Of a stretch of 64,000 nucleotides of DNA, positions 1-8,420 are shown one piece after another. The DNA comes from Elusimicrobiota bacterium (GTDB lineage: Bacteria > Elusimicrobiota > Elusimicrobia > UBA1565 > JACRDR01). The notes beneath the pieces are model-generated. The model searched no databases. It was not told the DNA's origin and worked only from the letters and a program-made list of their open reading frames with translations. The stretch spans positions 248,001 through 312,000 of the forward strand of contig JACQBA010000016.1 in NCBI GenBank assembly GCA_016194745.1. Direction: 5' to 3'. The position numbers and the translations under genes are program-made. Position 1 is the stretch's first letter; each line of letters opens with the position of its first letter.

Positions 1-1
1 G

Positions 2-3000
2 CCGTCGCTCGCGCTCGGCCAATACACCTACGTCAACCAGGGCGTGCCGAACGCGGGCGTCGCGGGCTTCAAGGCGTGGACGCCTCTCTACTCGGGCGTG
101 CTCCAGTCCGTGACCGTCACGGACGCCGGCACGGGCACGCCGTCGAGCGACATCGGGGTCGTCAAGCTCTGGCTCGACGCCTCGGCGGGGGGCAACCCCG
201 ACGCCGGCGACGGCATCTTCGAGCCCGGCTTGGACATCCAGGTCGCCTCGGCGACGTTCCCGATCGGCCAGAACAGTACGACCCTCGTCATTAAGAATCC
301 GACCGGCATCAACGGCACCGTGGCCACGTCGACGCATACCTACTTCGTCAGCTACGACTACAACTTCACGGCGACGCCGTCCCTCTCGCACAACGCGCAG
401 ATCGTCGGGCCCGGCAGCGGCATCGCGGCCCTGGTCGGCAACGGCACGATCAAGCCGTTCACGCCGATTCAAAGCGCCCAGGCGACCGTGATCGCGACGA
501 GCAACCAGATGCAGGTCGCCGGCTGGAACACGCCCGGCGTCGGCAACGTCCAGTCCGTGCCGTCGCAGATCGTCCAAAACGGCGTGAACCAGCCCGTGGC
601 GAAGATGGTCCTGCAGACGACGAGCGGTTCCGTTCCGTGGACCGGACTCAAGATCGACCGCTGGATGACGTCCGCCCTGAACTCGAACACGACCAGCTTC
701 AACACGGGATTCGAGCTGGTGAACAAGGCGACGGACGTCGTGAACATCCGCGTCTGGCTCGACTCCGACAACAACGGTCTGCTCAGCACGTCGAGCGACG
801 TCGTGATCAGCCCGCTCGCCACCCAGCTGCATACCTTCCCGATCGCGACGCTGGGCGCGGCGCTCACGGCCGGCGTCTCATCGACGACGCCCGTCAATAT
901 CATCGTCAACTCGGCGCAGAGCCTCTACCACGCGGACAACCCGTTCACGAACGACCAAGTCGAGAAGCTGATCCTCGGCGACGACCAAACCGACGAGACC
1001 AAAAAAGAGGTGATCATCTGCTCGGGCGGCGTGGATTTCAACACGAACACCTTCTTCAACTGCCTGCGCGGCCAGGAATTCTCGACCGTAGCGGCCTGGT
1101 CGACCGGGACCGTCCTCTCGGGCTCGGCGCGCATTCCGATCAACGGCACGCTGGGGCTCAACAGCCAGGTCGTTTCGACGAGCGCGATCAACGTGTTCGT
1201 GACGTACGATTTGGCGCCCTTCGCGACCGTGTCGCCCAAAGCGAATCTCGGACTCATCATTCCGAACACGACCTATCTCCAGGTGACGGCGCCGAAGACC
1301 GTGTCCAACCTCAACGTCGGCATCCCGACGACCGGGTTGACCGTGTCGCTCGTGCCGAGCCTGTCGCACTATCCGGACCTGGTGAGGGTGGTCTCGACCA
1401 ACACGGTCGACACCTCGATCGGCGCGGCCGTCCAGCAGAACAGCACCGCGGCCGTTGCGGCCTTCACGCTCAACACCCAGATCTCAGACGCCCTGTGGCG
1501 GTTCCTGGTCATCCAGGCGACCGGCTCGGCGACCCTCGGCGGCGCCGTGGCGCCCGACGTCGACAGCGTCGGCGTCTGGTACGACGCCAACGGGGACGCG
1601 ATCTTGGAGCCTTGCACCGGCGGCCCGCCGACCTGCGACTCGTTGGTCGGCTCGGGAACGTTCGGCAACATCTCTCAGCCCTTGATCGCGAAGCTCACGC
1701 TGTTCAGCCCGATCCGCATCGTGCCGTCGGCCATCGCGCCGCAGGCGCAGCGCTACTTCATCTCGTATCACATCACGCAGAACGCGCTGCCGACCGACCC
1801 GAACACCTTCGAGCCGCGGACCTTGGGCGTCCAGCTCCTATCGGGCCTGACGAACGGCTCTTTCCCGACCGCGAGCCCGACGCTCGATTCCGCGCCGCAA
1901 AACGCCTTCGCCTTGCCGGTGACGTATGACCCGATCTCGCCCTTGCCGTTCACTTCGAAGACGCGGGCGATCATCGCCTCGCCGCAGACCATGTTCGTCA
2001 AAGCGACGCCGTACTTCAGCTCCTCGAGCGGTACCTTCGCGGCGCCGACGCTGCAAAACGCGGTGCTGAGCCTGCCGGCCGGGACCGTAGAGAACACGTG
2101 GGTCATCTCCTCCACGGCGGGCTTCCCCGTGCCGCTGCCCGGAGCGACCGCCTACGCCCTCATCGACAACGAGATCATCAGCTACACCGGCTACAGCTTG
2201 GTCGGACCGCCGACGTACCTCCTCTTCAACGTCAAGCGCGGCGAGCTCAACAGCATTCCGTCCGCGCACTCGCTCGGGGCGGTCATCGCGCCGTCGATCG
2301 AGCAGGGCATGCTCAACACGGCGACGATCAGGCTCGAAGTCTGGTCCGGCGGGTCGCAGATCCAGTGGTCGGGACTCACGCTGAACCGTCCGACGCCGAC
2401 CGGGCTCAACTCGCAGGACCCGGATGTGACGGGCGTGCGGCTCTGGCAGACGGTCACGACCGACCGAGTATTCCATCGCGACCCCGTGACCGGCGCCAAC
2501 GCGGCGGACGTGTCGATGGGCTCGTCGATCCTCGGTCTGCCGGACAACCCGGCGACGAAGGCGATCATTCCGATCTCGGATCCGTCGCTCGGCGGGCAGC
2601 CCTACGTGCTGATCACGCCGACGACGAAGTACTTCTACATTTCGATGGACGTGTCTCAGCAGGCGAAGTTCTCCTACCCGACGCTGATCCCGCCCAACGA
2701 GGTCATCGGGCTGTTCGCCTCGGGTGCGAACCAGTTCCAACTGACGCCGGCGGCTGCCGGACACCAAGTGCAGTTCCTGACCCCCGTCAACAGCCCCGAG
2801 TACGTCCTCCGGCCGACGGTCAACACGGTCACCGTGGTGATCGACCAGGTGTCCGGCCAAACGGTGCTTCAGAACGCGAAGAACGTCCCGATGATCCGCT
2901 TCACCGTGAGCACGGACCGCAACACGGCGGAGATCCAGCGCATCAAGCTCGATCATACGATCGCCAACGGCGCCATCGACAGCGACGTCTCCGCGGTCAA

Positions 3001-6000
3001 GATCTGGCGCGACTTGAACAACGACGGCGCCTTTACCGCCTTCGACTCGACGCAGGCGCCCGATGGGAGCTTCCCGGGGCTGGCGAGCTTCGGCAGCGAC
3101 ACCTTCAGCTCGGGCACCGTCACGGTCCAGCTGCCGCCGACCAAGCCGATCGTCGTGAGCACGACGCCGATCTACTTCTACGCGACCTACGACTTCCTCC
3201 AGTTCGCGGCGGAGCATAGCCAGGACGGTGTCTTCATCGGCGGGCCGTCGTACTTCACCGTCAAGGTGCCGAACGCCGTCGTCTTCACGACGCCGACCTT
3301 CACGACCAATCCGATGATCGAAGTGACCAAGGTCATCTCGCACGTCACCTTGGGCGTCAACGACATCGCGGGCTCGATCCCGGGCGTCGGGCAGGCGCAA
3401 AAGGACGTCGGCATGCTGCGCTTCAACCTCGCCACCGACGTCGGTGTCGCCCCGTGGAGGAGCCTGCGTGTCGAGCGCGGCGGCCAGTCCGCCGACGTGG
3501 GCTTCGGAGGCGGGCGCAACACCGACGTCAAGTTCGTGCGCATCTACAAGGACCTCAATCAGAACGACCAGCTCGACGCCGGAGACCTCAACATCTCGGA
3601 AGCCGTGACCTCCCTGAACGTCGCTGTCGCGGCCAACGCGGTGCCGCCCTTCGACATGGTCGTCTCCTCGATTGCGGGCTTCCCGGTCGACAACATCGGC
3701 CAGTACATCGGCGGCCAGGTTCTCGTGGGCGGCGCGGAGCTGATGACCTTCTCCGGCCAGGGCTGCGCGCCTACCGGCTTCTCCGGTACGAGCCCCTGCA
3801 TCCGGATCATCTCGCGCGGCAACAAGCTCGGCAACTCGAACTCGCCGACCTTGGCGTGGCCGGCGGGCACCGGCGTCAAGAAGGTCGACGTGTTCAACCA
3901 GAACGACGACCGCGACGTCCAGCACGTGATCACGCTGACGACCGACCAGTCGATCAGCCCCACCGCGTCCGTGTTCTTCGTCGCCTACGACATCAGCGAC
4001 TCGGCGGTGATCAACGACCAGGTCGGCGTCGCGATCCGCGACCAGTCCTGGATCGGCCTGCCGTCGGGCGACCAGGCGACGGCGGCCTATTATCTCGGGA
4101 TCACGAGGGGCCAGGGCGCGACGGGCACGGGCTCGGCGGGCTTCCCGTTCGTCGGCTCGATCCCGGCGATCACGCCGATCACCCTCTCGGTCACCGGATT
4201 TACCATCGCCCCCGCGGGCGCCTCGCAGGGCCAGGTGAACGTGCCCTTGATGGAGCTGCAGCTCAAGACGAACCAGAACTTCGTCAACATCTCGCGCCTG
4301 CACCTGACCCAGCTCGGCACGATCGCCACCTCGACGACCCCGAGCCGCGGCGACGGCGACTTGAGCAAACTGAGCGTGTGGTTGGACAACGGCAACGGGG
4401 TGTTCTTGCCGGGCGTCCAGACCCAGCTCGGATTCGTGATCCAGGGCTCCTCCTTCTCCGGCGGCTCGGCCTTCATCGATATGGCCAAGGGCGGCATCCC
4501 GTACATCACGGTGTCGACGAACACGACGATCCTCTACGTCGCCGGCAATATCGGATTTACGGACGTGATCAGCTCGACGACGTTGGGAGACTCCGTCGGC
4601 ATCTCGCTGTCGCAGTTCACGGACTTGATCGCGCCCAACGGCTCGCCCGTCATCGCGGCGGCCGACCCGACGAGCCAGCCGCCCGTGTCGTCGGCCTTGG
4701 TCGGCATCGTGCCCTTAACCGTGCCGGCGGTGTCGATCAGCTCGGGACTCGTCCCGGTCATCATGACGAAGGAGCAGACCGGCGTGCCGAAGGTCGCGGT
4801 CGGTTATCCCGCGTACGCCAAGGTCAGCGCCGCGGCCTGCAACAACGGAAAGGACCCGAACAACCCGAGGAACAACATCTGCCGCGACGGCAAGGGCAAT
4901 CCGATCCCGGACCAGACGAAGTGGATCTGCGCCGACGGCTCGCCGTGGCTGACGATCTGCCCGACCCAGCCGCCGCTCCTCGACATTAACGGCGACGGCT
5001 TCCCGGACAACTTCAAGTTCGGCGAGGAGAAGGACCTCCTGTCCGTCTCGCTCGTCGGCGACCGCATGCCCTCGCGCGACATGACGGGCACCGGCATCCT
5101 CGACATGGACTTGAACCGCGACGGCATCGTCGACATGATCTTCAACAACGGCTTCGGCGGCTTCCAGATGGTTCTCGGCAACGACGTCGCGGACCAGGGC
5201 AACGCCGCGAAGACCGTGCCGGTGCCGGACCAGGGATTCGTGCCGTCCGCCTGGAGCCCGACGATCGACCGGCTCTTCGCCACGCTGCCGATGATCCAGA
5301 GCGGCGGTCATTACGAGGTGTCGGTGGGAGCGTTCTACGACAGCCCGACGAGCTTCAGCACGGTCTGGTCGTCGGCGACGGCGCCGGTGATCACCGGCAT
5401 GGGTATCGCGGCCTACCGAACGCTCGCGGCGTCGACGGGCCCGATCACCTCCGCCCTGGTGGGCAACCTAAGCCTCCCGGTGCCGCACGTGACCTTCCTT
5501 TCAGCCTCGGCCACGCCGGTCGACACGGTGATCCAGGTGGCCGACAACCGCATCTTGAACCTCCCCGGCCTCCTTTATCTAGGCAGCGAGGTGGTGCGCG
5601 CGCAGCGCTGCGCCGACGTCCACACGATCAACATCATCTCCGAGGCGCAGGACCCGGCGCCGGGCACGGGCCGCGGCCTGCGCGGCTCCTCTCCGATCTC
5701 GCACCTGATCAACGAGCCGGTCTCCGACGGCGCCGCCATCTTCTTCTCGCGCTTCGTGACCGACACGGGCGTCGTCTCCTCGATCCGGCCGATGCTTGTC
5801 TATCGCCCCGACCCGACGCCGCCATCGGCCCCCGGAGCCGCGCAGGTGCTCGGCACGGGCGGACAGCCGTCGTACGCGGTGCAGTGGAGCGTGCCGACGT
5901 CGATCCCGGTCTCCGGTCTCTCGCTTTACGAAATCCAGGAGCGCGGCGGTCCCGCGACCGACCTGCCGCTCAATGTGGTGTGGCAGACGATCAACGTCGT

Positions 6001-6508
6001 CTCCGCGGTCAAGTCGAACGCACCCAATACCCTCTACACCGTCGGCGACGGAGCGACGAACCCGGGCGAGAAGCCGCGCGATTCGGGGCTCTTCTTCAGC
6101 TACCGAATCCGCGGAATCTCGGGTTCGGGCGTACCCGGCGCCTGGTCGCCGCTTTCCCAGAACGTGAACACGGGCGTCGTGACGTCGGTCATGACGGGAG
6201 TCAGCAACTACCCGAACCCCTTCGACACGCGCAAGGGCGGCGCGGAGGGCAAGACGAACATCGTCTACACTTTGGGCGCGGATTCCGACGTCTCGATCAC
6301 GATCTACGATCTAATGGGCTACGTCGTGAAGACGTTCCACTTCGTCCCGGGCCAGAACGGCGGCTCGGCCGGTCCGAACTTCGTCGAATGGGACGGACGC
6401 AACGGTGCGGGACAGCTCGTGGCCAAGGGCGGCTACGTCGCCCGCATCAAGGCCGGCTCCTCCTTGGGCACCCAGACCGCAATTAGGAAGATCGGCGTCA
6501 TCCACTAG
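2..6508 (+). CDS. Giant modular surface protein with T9SS/FlgD-type C-terminal domain (5' end outside window)
   Basis: The frame is open to the left edge, so at least 2,168 residues are present and the start is missing. Seven Asp/Asn-rich loops of the form VxVWxDxNxDG...D lie near nt 160, 755, 1572, 2437, 2999, 3540 and 4378. Each is followed by a strand resembling YFVSYD, suggesting repeated beta-sandwich modules that may bind calcium. Three modules of the type GFP..G..I..E.I.YTG....RG lie near nt 2080-2300, 3640-3890 and 5500-5760. A fibronectin-III-like part (about nt 5810-6170) precedes the last 100 residues, where YPNPF, IYDLMG, WDGRNGAGQ and GGYVARI match the FlgD-Ig/T9SS type A sorting fold. 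It is probably exported and displayed on the cell surface as an adhesin or sheath protein. The PorV-like gene follows, which supports a T9SS-like route. The function is inferred; the modular layout is seen directly. Confidence 0.8.
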   Translation, partial: PSLALGQYTYVNQGVPNAGVAGFKAWTPLYSGVLQSVTVTDAGTGTPSSDIGVVKLWLDASAGGNPDAGDGIFEPGLDIQVASATFPIGQNSTTLVIKNPTGINGTVATSTHTYFVSYDYNFTATPSLSHNAQIVGPGSGIAALVGNGTIKPFTPIQSAQATVIATSNQMQVAGWNTPGVGNVQSVPSQIVQNGVNQPVAKMVLQTTSGSVPWTGLKIDRWMTSALNSNTTSFNTGFELVNKATDVVNIRVWLDSDNNGLLSTSSDVVISPLATQLHTFPIATLGAALTAGVSSTTPVNIIVNSAQSLYHADNPFTNDQVEKLILGDDQTDETKKEVIICSGGVDFNTNTFFNCLRGQEFSTVAAWSTGTVLSGSARIPINGTLGLNSQVVSTSAINVFVTYDLAPFATVSPKANLGLIIPNTTYLQVTAPKTVSNLNVGIPTTGLTVSLVPSLSHYPDLVRVVSTNTVDTSIGAAVQQNSTAAVAAFTLNTQISDALWRFLVIQATGSATLGGAVAPDVDSVGVWYDANGDAILEPCTGGPPTCDSLVGSGTFGNISQPLIAKLTLFSPIRIVPSAIAPQAQRYFISYHITQNALPTDPNTFEPRTLGVQLLSGLTNGSFPTASPTLDSAPQNAFALPVTYDPISPLPFTSKTRAIIASPQTMFVKATPYFSSSSGTFAAPTLQNAVLSLPAGTVENTWVISSTAGFPVPLPGATAYALIDNEIISYTGYSLVGPPTYLLFNVKRGELNSIPSAHSLGAVIAPSIEQGMLNTATIRLEVWSGGSQIQWSGLTLNRPTPTGLNSQDPDVTGVRLWQTVTTDRVFHRDPVTGANAADVSMGSSILGLPDNPATKAIIPISDPSLGGQPYVLITPTTKYFYISMDVSQQAKFSYPTLIPPNEVIGLFASGANQFQLTPAAAGHQVQFLTPVNSPEYVLRPTVNTVTVVIDQVSGQTVLQNAKNVPMIRFTVSTDRNTAEIQRIKLDHTIANGAIDSDVSAVKIWRDLNNDGAFTAFDSTQAPDGSFPGLASFGSDTFSSGTVTVQLPPTKPIVVSTTPIYFYATYDFLQFAAEHSQDGVFIGGPSYFTVKVPNAVVFTTPTFTTNPMIEVTKVISHVTLGVNDIAGSIPGVGQAQKDVGMLRFNLATDVGVAPWRSLRVERGGQSADVGFGGGRNTDVKFVRIYKDLNQNDQLDAGDLNISEAVTSLNVAVAANAVPPFDMVVSSIAGFPVDNIGQYIGGQVLVGGAELMTFSGQGCAPTGFSGTSPCIRIISRGNKLGNSNSPTLAWPAGTGVKKVDVFNQNDDRDVQHVITLTTDQSISPTASVFFVAYDISDSAVINDQVGVAIRDQSWIGLPSGDQATAAYYLGITRGQGATGTGSAGFPFVGSIPAITPITLSVTGFTIAPAGASQGQVNVPLMELQLKTNQNFVNISRLHLTQLGTIATSTTPSRGDGDLSKLSVWLDNGNGVFLPGVQTQLGFVIQGSSFSGGSAFIDMAKGGIPYITVSTNTTILYVAGNIGFTDVISSTTLGDSVGISLSQFTDLIAPNGSPVIAAADPTSQPPVSSALVGIVPLTVPAVSISSGLVPVIMTKEQTGVPKVAVGYPAYAKVSAAACNNGKDPNNPRNNICRDGKGNPIPDQTKWICADGSPWLTICPTQPPLLDINGDGFPDNFKFGEEKDLLSVSLVGDRMPSRDMTGTGILDMDLNRDGIVDMIFNNGFGGFQMVLGNDVADQGNAAKTVPVPDQGFVPSAWSPTIDRLFATLPMIQSGGHYEVSVGAFYDSPTSFSTVWSSATAPVITGMGIAAYRTLAASTGPITSALVGNLSLPVPHVTFLSASATPVDTVIQVADNRILNLPGLLYLGSEVVRAQRCADVHTINIISEAQDPAPGTGRGLRGSSPISHLINEPVSDGAAIFFSRFVTDTGVVSSIRPMLVYRPDPTPPSAPGAAQVLGTGGQPSYAVQWSVPTSIPVSGLSLYEIQERGGPATDLPLNVVWQTINVVSAVKSNAPNTLYTVGDGATNPGEKPRDSGLFFSYRIRGISGSGVPGAWSPLSQNVNTGVVTSVMTGVSNYPNPFDTRKGGAEGKTNIVYTLGADSDVSITIYDLMGYVVKTFHFVPGQNGGSAGPNFVEWDGRNGAGQLVAKGGYVARIKAGSSLGTQTAIRKIGVIH

Positions 6509-6543
6509 CGCCGAAACATTTCTGACATATTCTGACGACCCCC

Positions 6544-6571
6544 TTGACACTGCCAGGGGGACTGCTATACT
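6544..6571 (+). promoter_or_regulatory. Sigma-70-type promoter of the PorV/motor operon
   Basis: TTGACA at 6544-6549 and TATACT at 6566-6571 are separated by 16 bases, and TGC just before the -10 makes it an extended -10. Transcription should start near 6578, placing the riboswitch at 6600-6690 in the untranslated leader. It is the best promoter match in the window. Confidence 0.8.
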
Positions 6572-6599
6572 AGTCGAGACTTCCCGCCAGGGGTTGTGA

Positions 6600-6690
6600 T
6601 TTAAGGCGGGCGACAATAGCAAACCCGTTGAAAGACGGGGGCGCAAAGCCGTGGTCCCGTGAGTTTGTCCGGGGTGCCAGGCTGCCGAAG
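6600..6690 (+). promoter_or_regulatory. GEMM-I-family cyclic-dinucleotide riboswitch, GEMM-Ib (cGAMP)-like
   Basis: The aptamer core is recognisable. GCAAACC lies at 6619-6625, followed by a hairpin of six pairs (6624-6629 with 6634-6639) capped by a GAAA tetraloop (6630-6633). The conserved GCGCAAAGCC is at 6641-6650, a second stem-loop follows (about 6653-6680), and an outer helix pairs GGCGG (6605-6609) with CTGCC (6682-6686). In c-di-GMP aptamers such as Vc2 the base before GCAAACC is G20; here it is A (6618), and the surrounding CGACAATA and CTGCCGAA resemble the Geobacter cGAMP-sensing GEMM-Ib subclass. The outer helix ends eight bases before the proposed GTG start at 6694, so control of translation start is plausible. 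Family assignment is strong; ligand choice is inference. Confidence 0.82.
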
Positions 6691-6693
6691 AGA

Positions 6694-8304
6694 GTGAAAC
6701 ACACGCGAGCCAACTGGGGGCCGTTCCCCAGCACTGAGACGCTCCGCATAGCGGCCATAGGCGCCGCGATGTGGAGCTTCGTCGTTTTGCTGGCCCCTCG
6801 GACCTCCATGGCCGGGGAGACGGGGGGCCAGCCCGGCGCTTTCATGCAGTACGGCGTCGGCGCCCGCGCCCTGGGCATGGGCGGCGCCTTCTACTCGATC
6901 GCCGACGACGCCTCCGCCGCCTACTGGAACCCGGCCGGCCTGCCCCAGGTGAAGCGCCAAGAGATCACCACGATGCAGGCGAGCCTTTTCGCCCAGACGA
7001 GCCTGACCTACCTCGCCTACGTCCGGCCGGCGGGCAGCGGCACGTGGGGGCTCAGCATCCTGCAGCTGCAGTCCGCCGGGTTCGAGAAGGTCGACGCGAA
7101 GTTCGACAACGCCGGCAACGCCATCGAGGTCAAGCCCTCCGGCTCCTTCAACGACGCCCAGCGCGCGATCGGCATCTCCTGGGGCAAGGCCGTCACCGAC
7201 AAGCTCGCATTCGGCGCCAACGTGAAGCAGGTCACCCGCCAGCTCGCGGGCTCCTCCGACAGCCAGCTCGCGATGGACGTGAGCATGATGCGCACCTTCA
7301 GCCCGCTCTACCGAATGGGCATCGGCATCCAGAATGCCTTTTCCAAGCGCGGCGGCGATACCGACGACAAGATGCCGGTCACGCTCAAGGTCGGCAACAG
7401 CCTCCACCTCTTCAAGGACCGCCTGGTCTTCGGCGCGGACATCTCCAAGTCCCAGACGAGCGACCCGAACTTCCGCTTCGGCGGCGAGTTCTGGGCCTCG
7501 CGCTGGTTCGCCCTGCGCTTCGGCCTCATGGGCAACCCGACCATCCAGGAGACGGACTTCGGGTTCGGCTTCCACTTCCGGAGCCTCAGCATCGACATCG
7601 CCAACGGCATCCACGACCTCGGCGCGTCGACCCGGATCTCAGCGAGCTTCCGCTTCGGCCGCTCGCGGGAGGAGAAGTCCGACGAGCAGACGAAGGTGCT
7701 CATCCAGTCCGGCTTCGAGGCGTTCAAGGAGGGCAACTTCGCCCTGGCGAGCGTCCGCTTCCAGCAGGCCCTGGACGCCGACCCGGCGAACGCGCAGATC
7801 AAGGCGATGATCGCCCGCCTGCAGGCCGTGGTGAGCCTGATCCCGCAGGCGCAGGGCGGCGAGGAGTTCCAGACCTACGTGCGCAAGGGCGTCATGTCCT
7901 ACGTCGACGGCCGCGACCTGCGCGTCGCGGTCAACTCCCTGCGCTACGCCTACAACAAGAATTCCAAAAACGAGAAGCTCCTCAATCTCCTCAACCAAGT
8001 CGAGCGCGAGGCGGGCGTGGGCGAGCTGACCCGCCGCATCGACGGACCCGAGATGCTGACCATGATCGACCAGAAGATCTACGACGCCCGCCAGTCGATC
8101 TACGAGGGCAAGTACGACCAGGCTATCCGCCGGGCGCAGGATGTGCTGGACCTCGAGCCCGCCAACATCGTCGCCCTCGAGATCATGGGCAGCGCGTTCT
8201 TCCTGATGGAGGAGAAGGCGAAGGCGAAGGCCGTCTGGAAGCGCGTCATGGAGATCGACCCCAACAACAAGGTCGTCTCCGAGTTCATGTCCCAGATCAA
8301 GTAA
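6694..8304 (+). CDS. PorV/PorQ-like outer-membrane beta-barrel protein with C-terminal TPR domain
   Basis: After a signal peptide (hydrophobic core IAAIGAAMWSFVVLLA, cleavage after TSMA) the protein begins with the PorV/UPF0164 signature GVGARALGMGGAFYSIADDASAAYWNPAGL, written here as a pattern (G.GARALGMGGAF.ADD.AA.YWNPAGL). A FadL-like barrel occupies roughly residues 45-330 and tetratricopeptide repeats the rest (for example EGNFALASVRFQQAL and YEGKYDQAIRRAQDVLDLEP). PorV proteins are outer-membrane partners of T9SS that escort or shuttle CTD-bearing cargo. The GTG at 6694 is preferred because an ATG at 6769 would remove the charged n-region and half of the hydrophobic core; a frame extending further upstream would overlap the riboswitch. 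It is the first gene after the riboswitch and sits next to a CTD-bearing giant protein. The TPR fusion is not typical of PorV. Confidence 0.8.
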   Translation: MKHTRANWGPFPSTETLRIAAIGAAMWSFVVLLAPRTSMAGETGGQPGAFMQYGVGARALGMGGAFYSIADDASAAYWNPAGLPQVKRQEITTMQASLFAQTSLTYLAYVRPAGSGTWGLSILQLQSAGFEKVDAKFDNAGNAIEVKPSGSFNDAQRAIGISWGKAVTDKLAFGANVKQVTRQLAGSSDSQLAMDVSMMRTFSPLYRMGIGIQNAFSKRGGDTDDKMPVTLKVGNSLHLFKDRLVFGADISKSQTSDPNFRFGGEFWASRWFALRFGLMGNPTIQETDFGFGFHFRSLSIDIANGIHDLGASTRISASFRFGRSREEKSDEQTKVLIQSGFEAFKEGNFALASVRFQQALDADPANAQIKAMIARLQAVVSLIPQAQGGEEFQTYVRKGVMSYVDGRDLRVAVNSLRYAYNKNSKNEKLLNLLNQVEREAGVGELTRRIDGPEMLTMIDQKIYDARQSIYEGKYDQAIRRAQDVLDLEPANIVALEIMGSAFFLMEEKAKAKAVWKRVMEIDPNNKVVSEFMSQIK

Positions 8305-8420
8305 TCCGCGCGGGCCCGGCCGTTATTGAAAATTTAACATGGGACCGTTACTCTTATCGCGAGTATTAAGGAAACCGAGCTGCGGGCGGAGGGGCGCTTC
8401 CGTCGGCAGGCCGGTAATTT

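Noticed and set aside
1838..4303. An 821-codon open frame on the minus strand
   Set aside because: It is antisense to the giant surface protein, is rich in Arg/Asp/Val as expected of a GC-rich shadow frame, and shows no domain.
6628..6693. An upstream coding extension of the PorV-like gene
   Set aside because: It lies within the riboswitch core and its translation has no signal-peptide character.
8304..8420. A second riboswitch before the FliF-FliG gene
   Set aside because: The leader can form a GC hairpin, but no conserved GEMM or other aptamer core was found.
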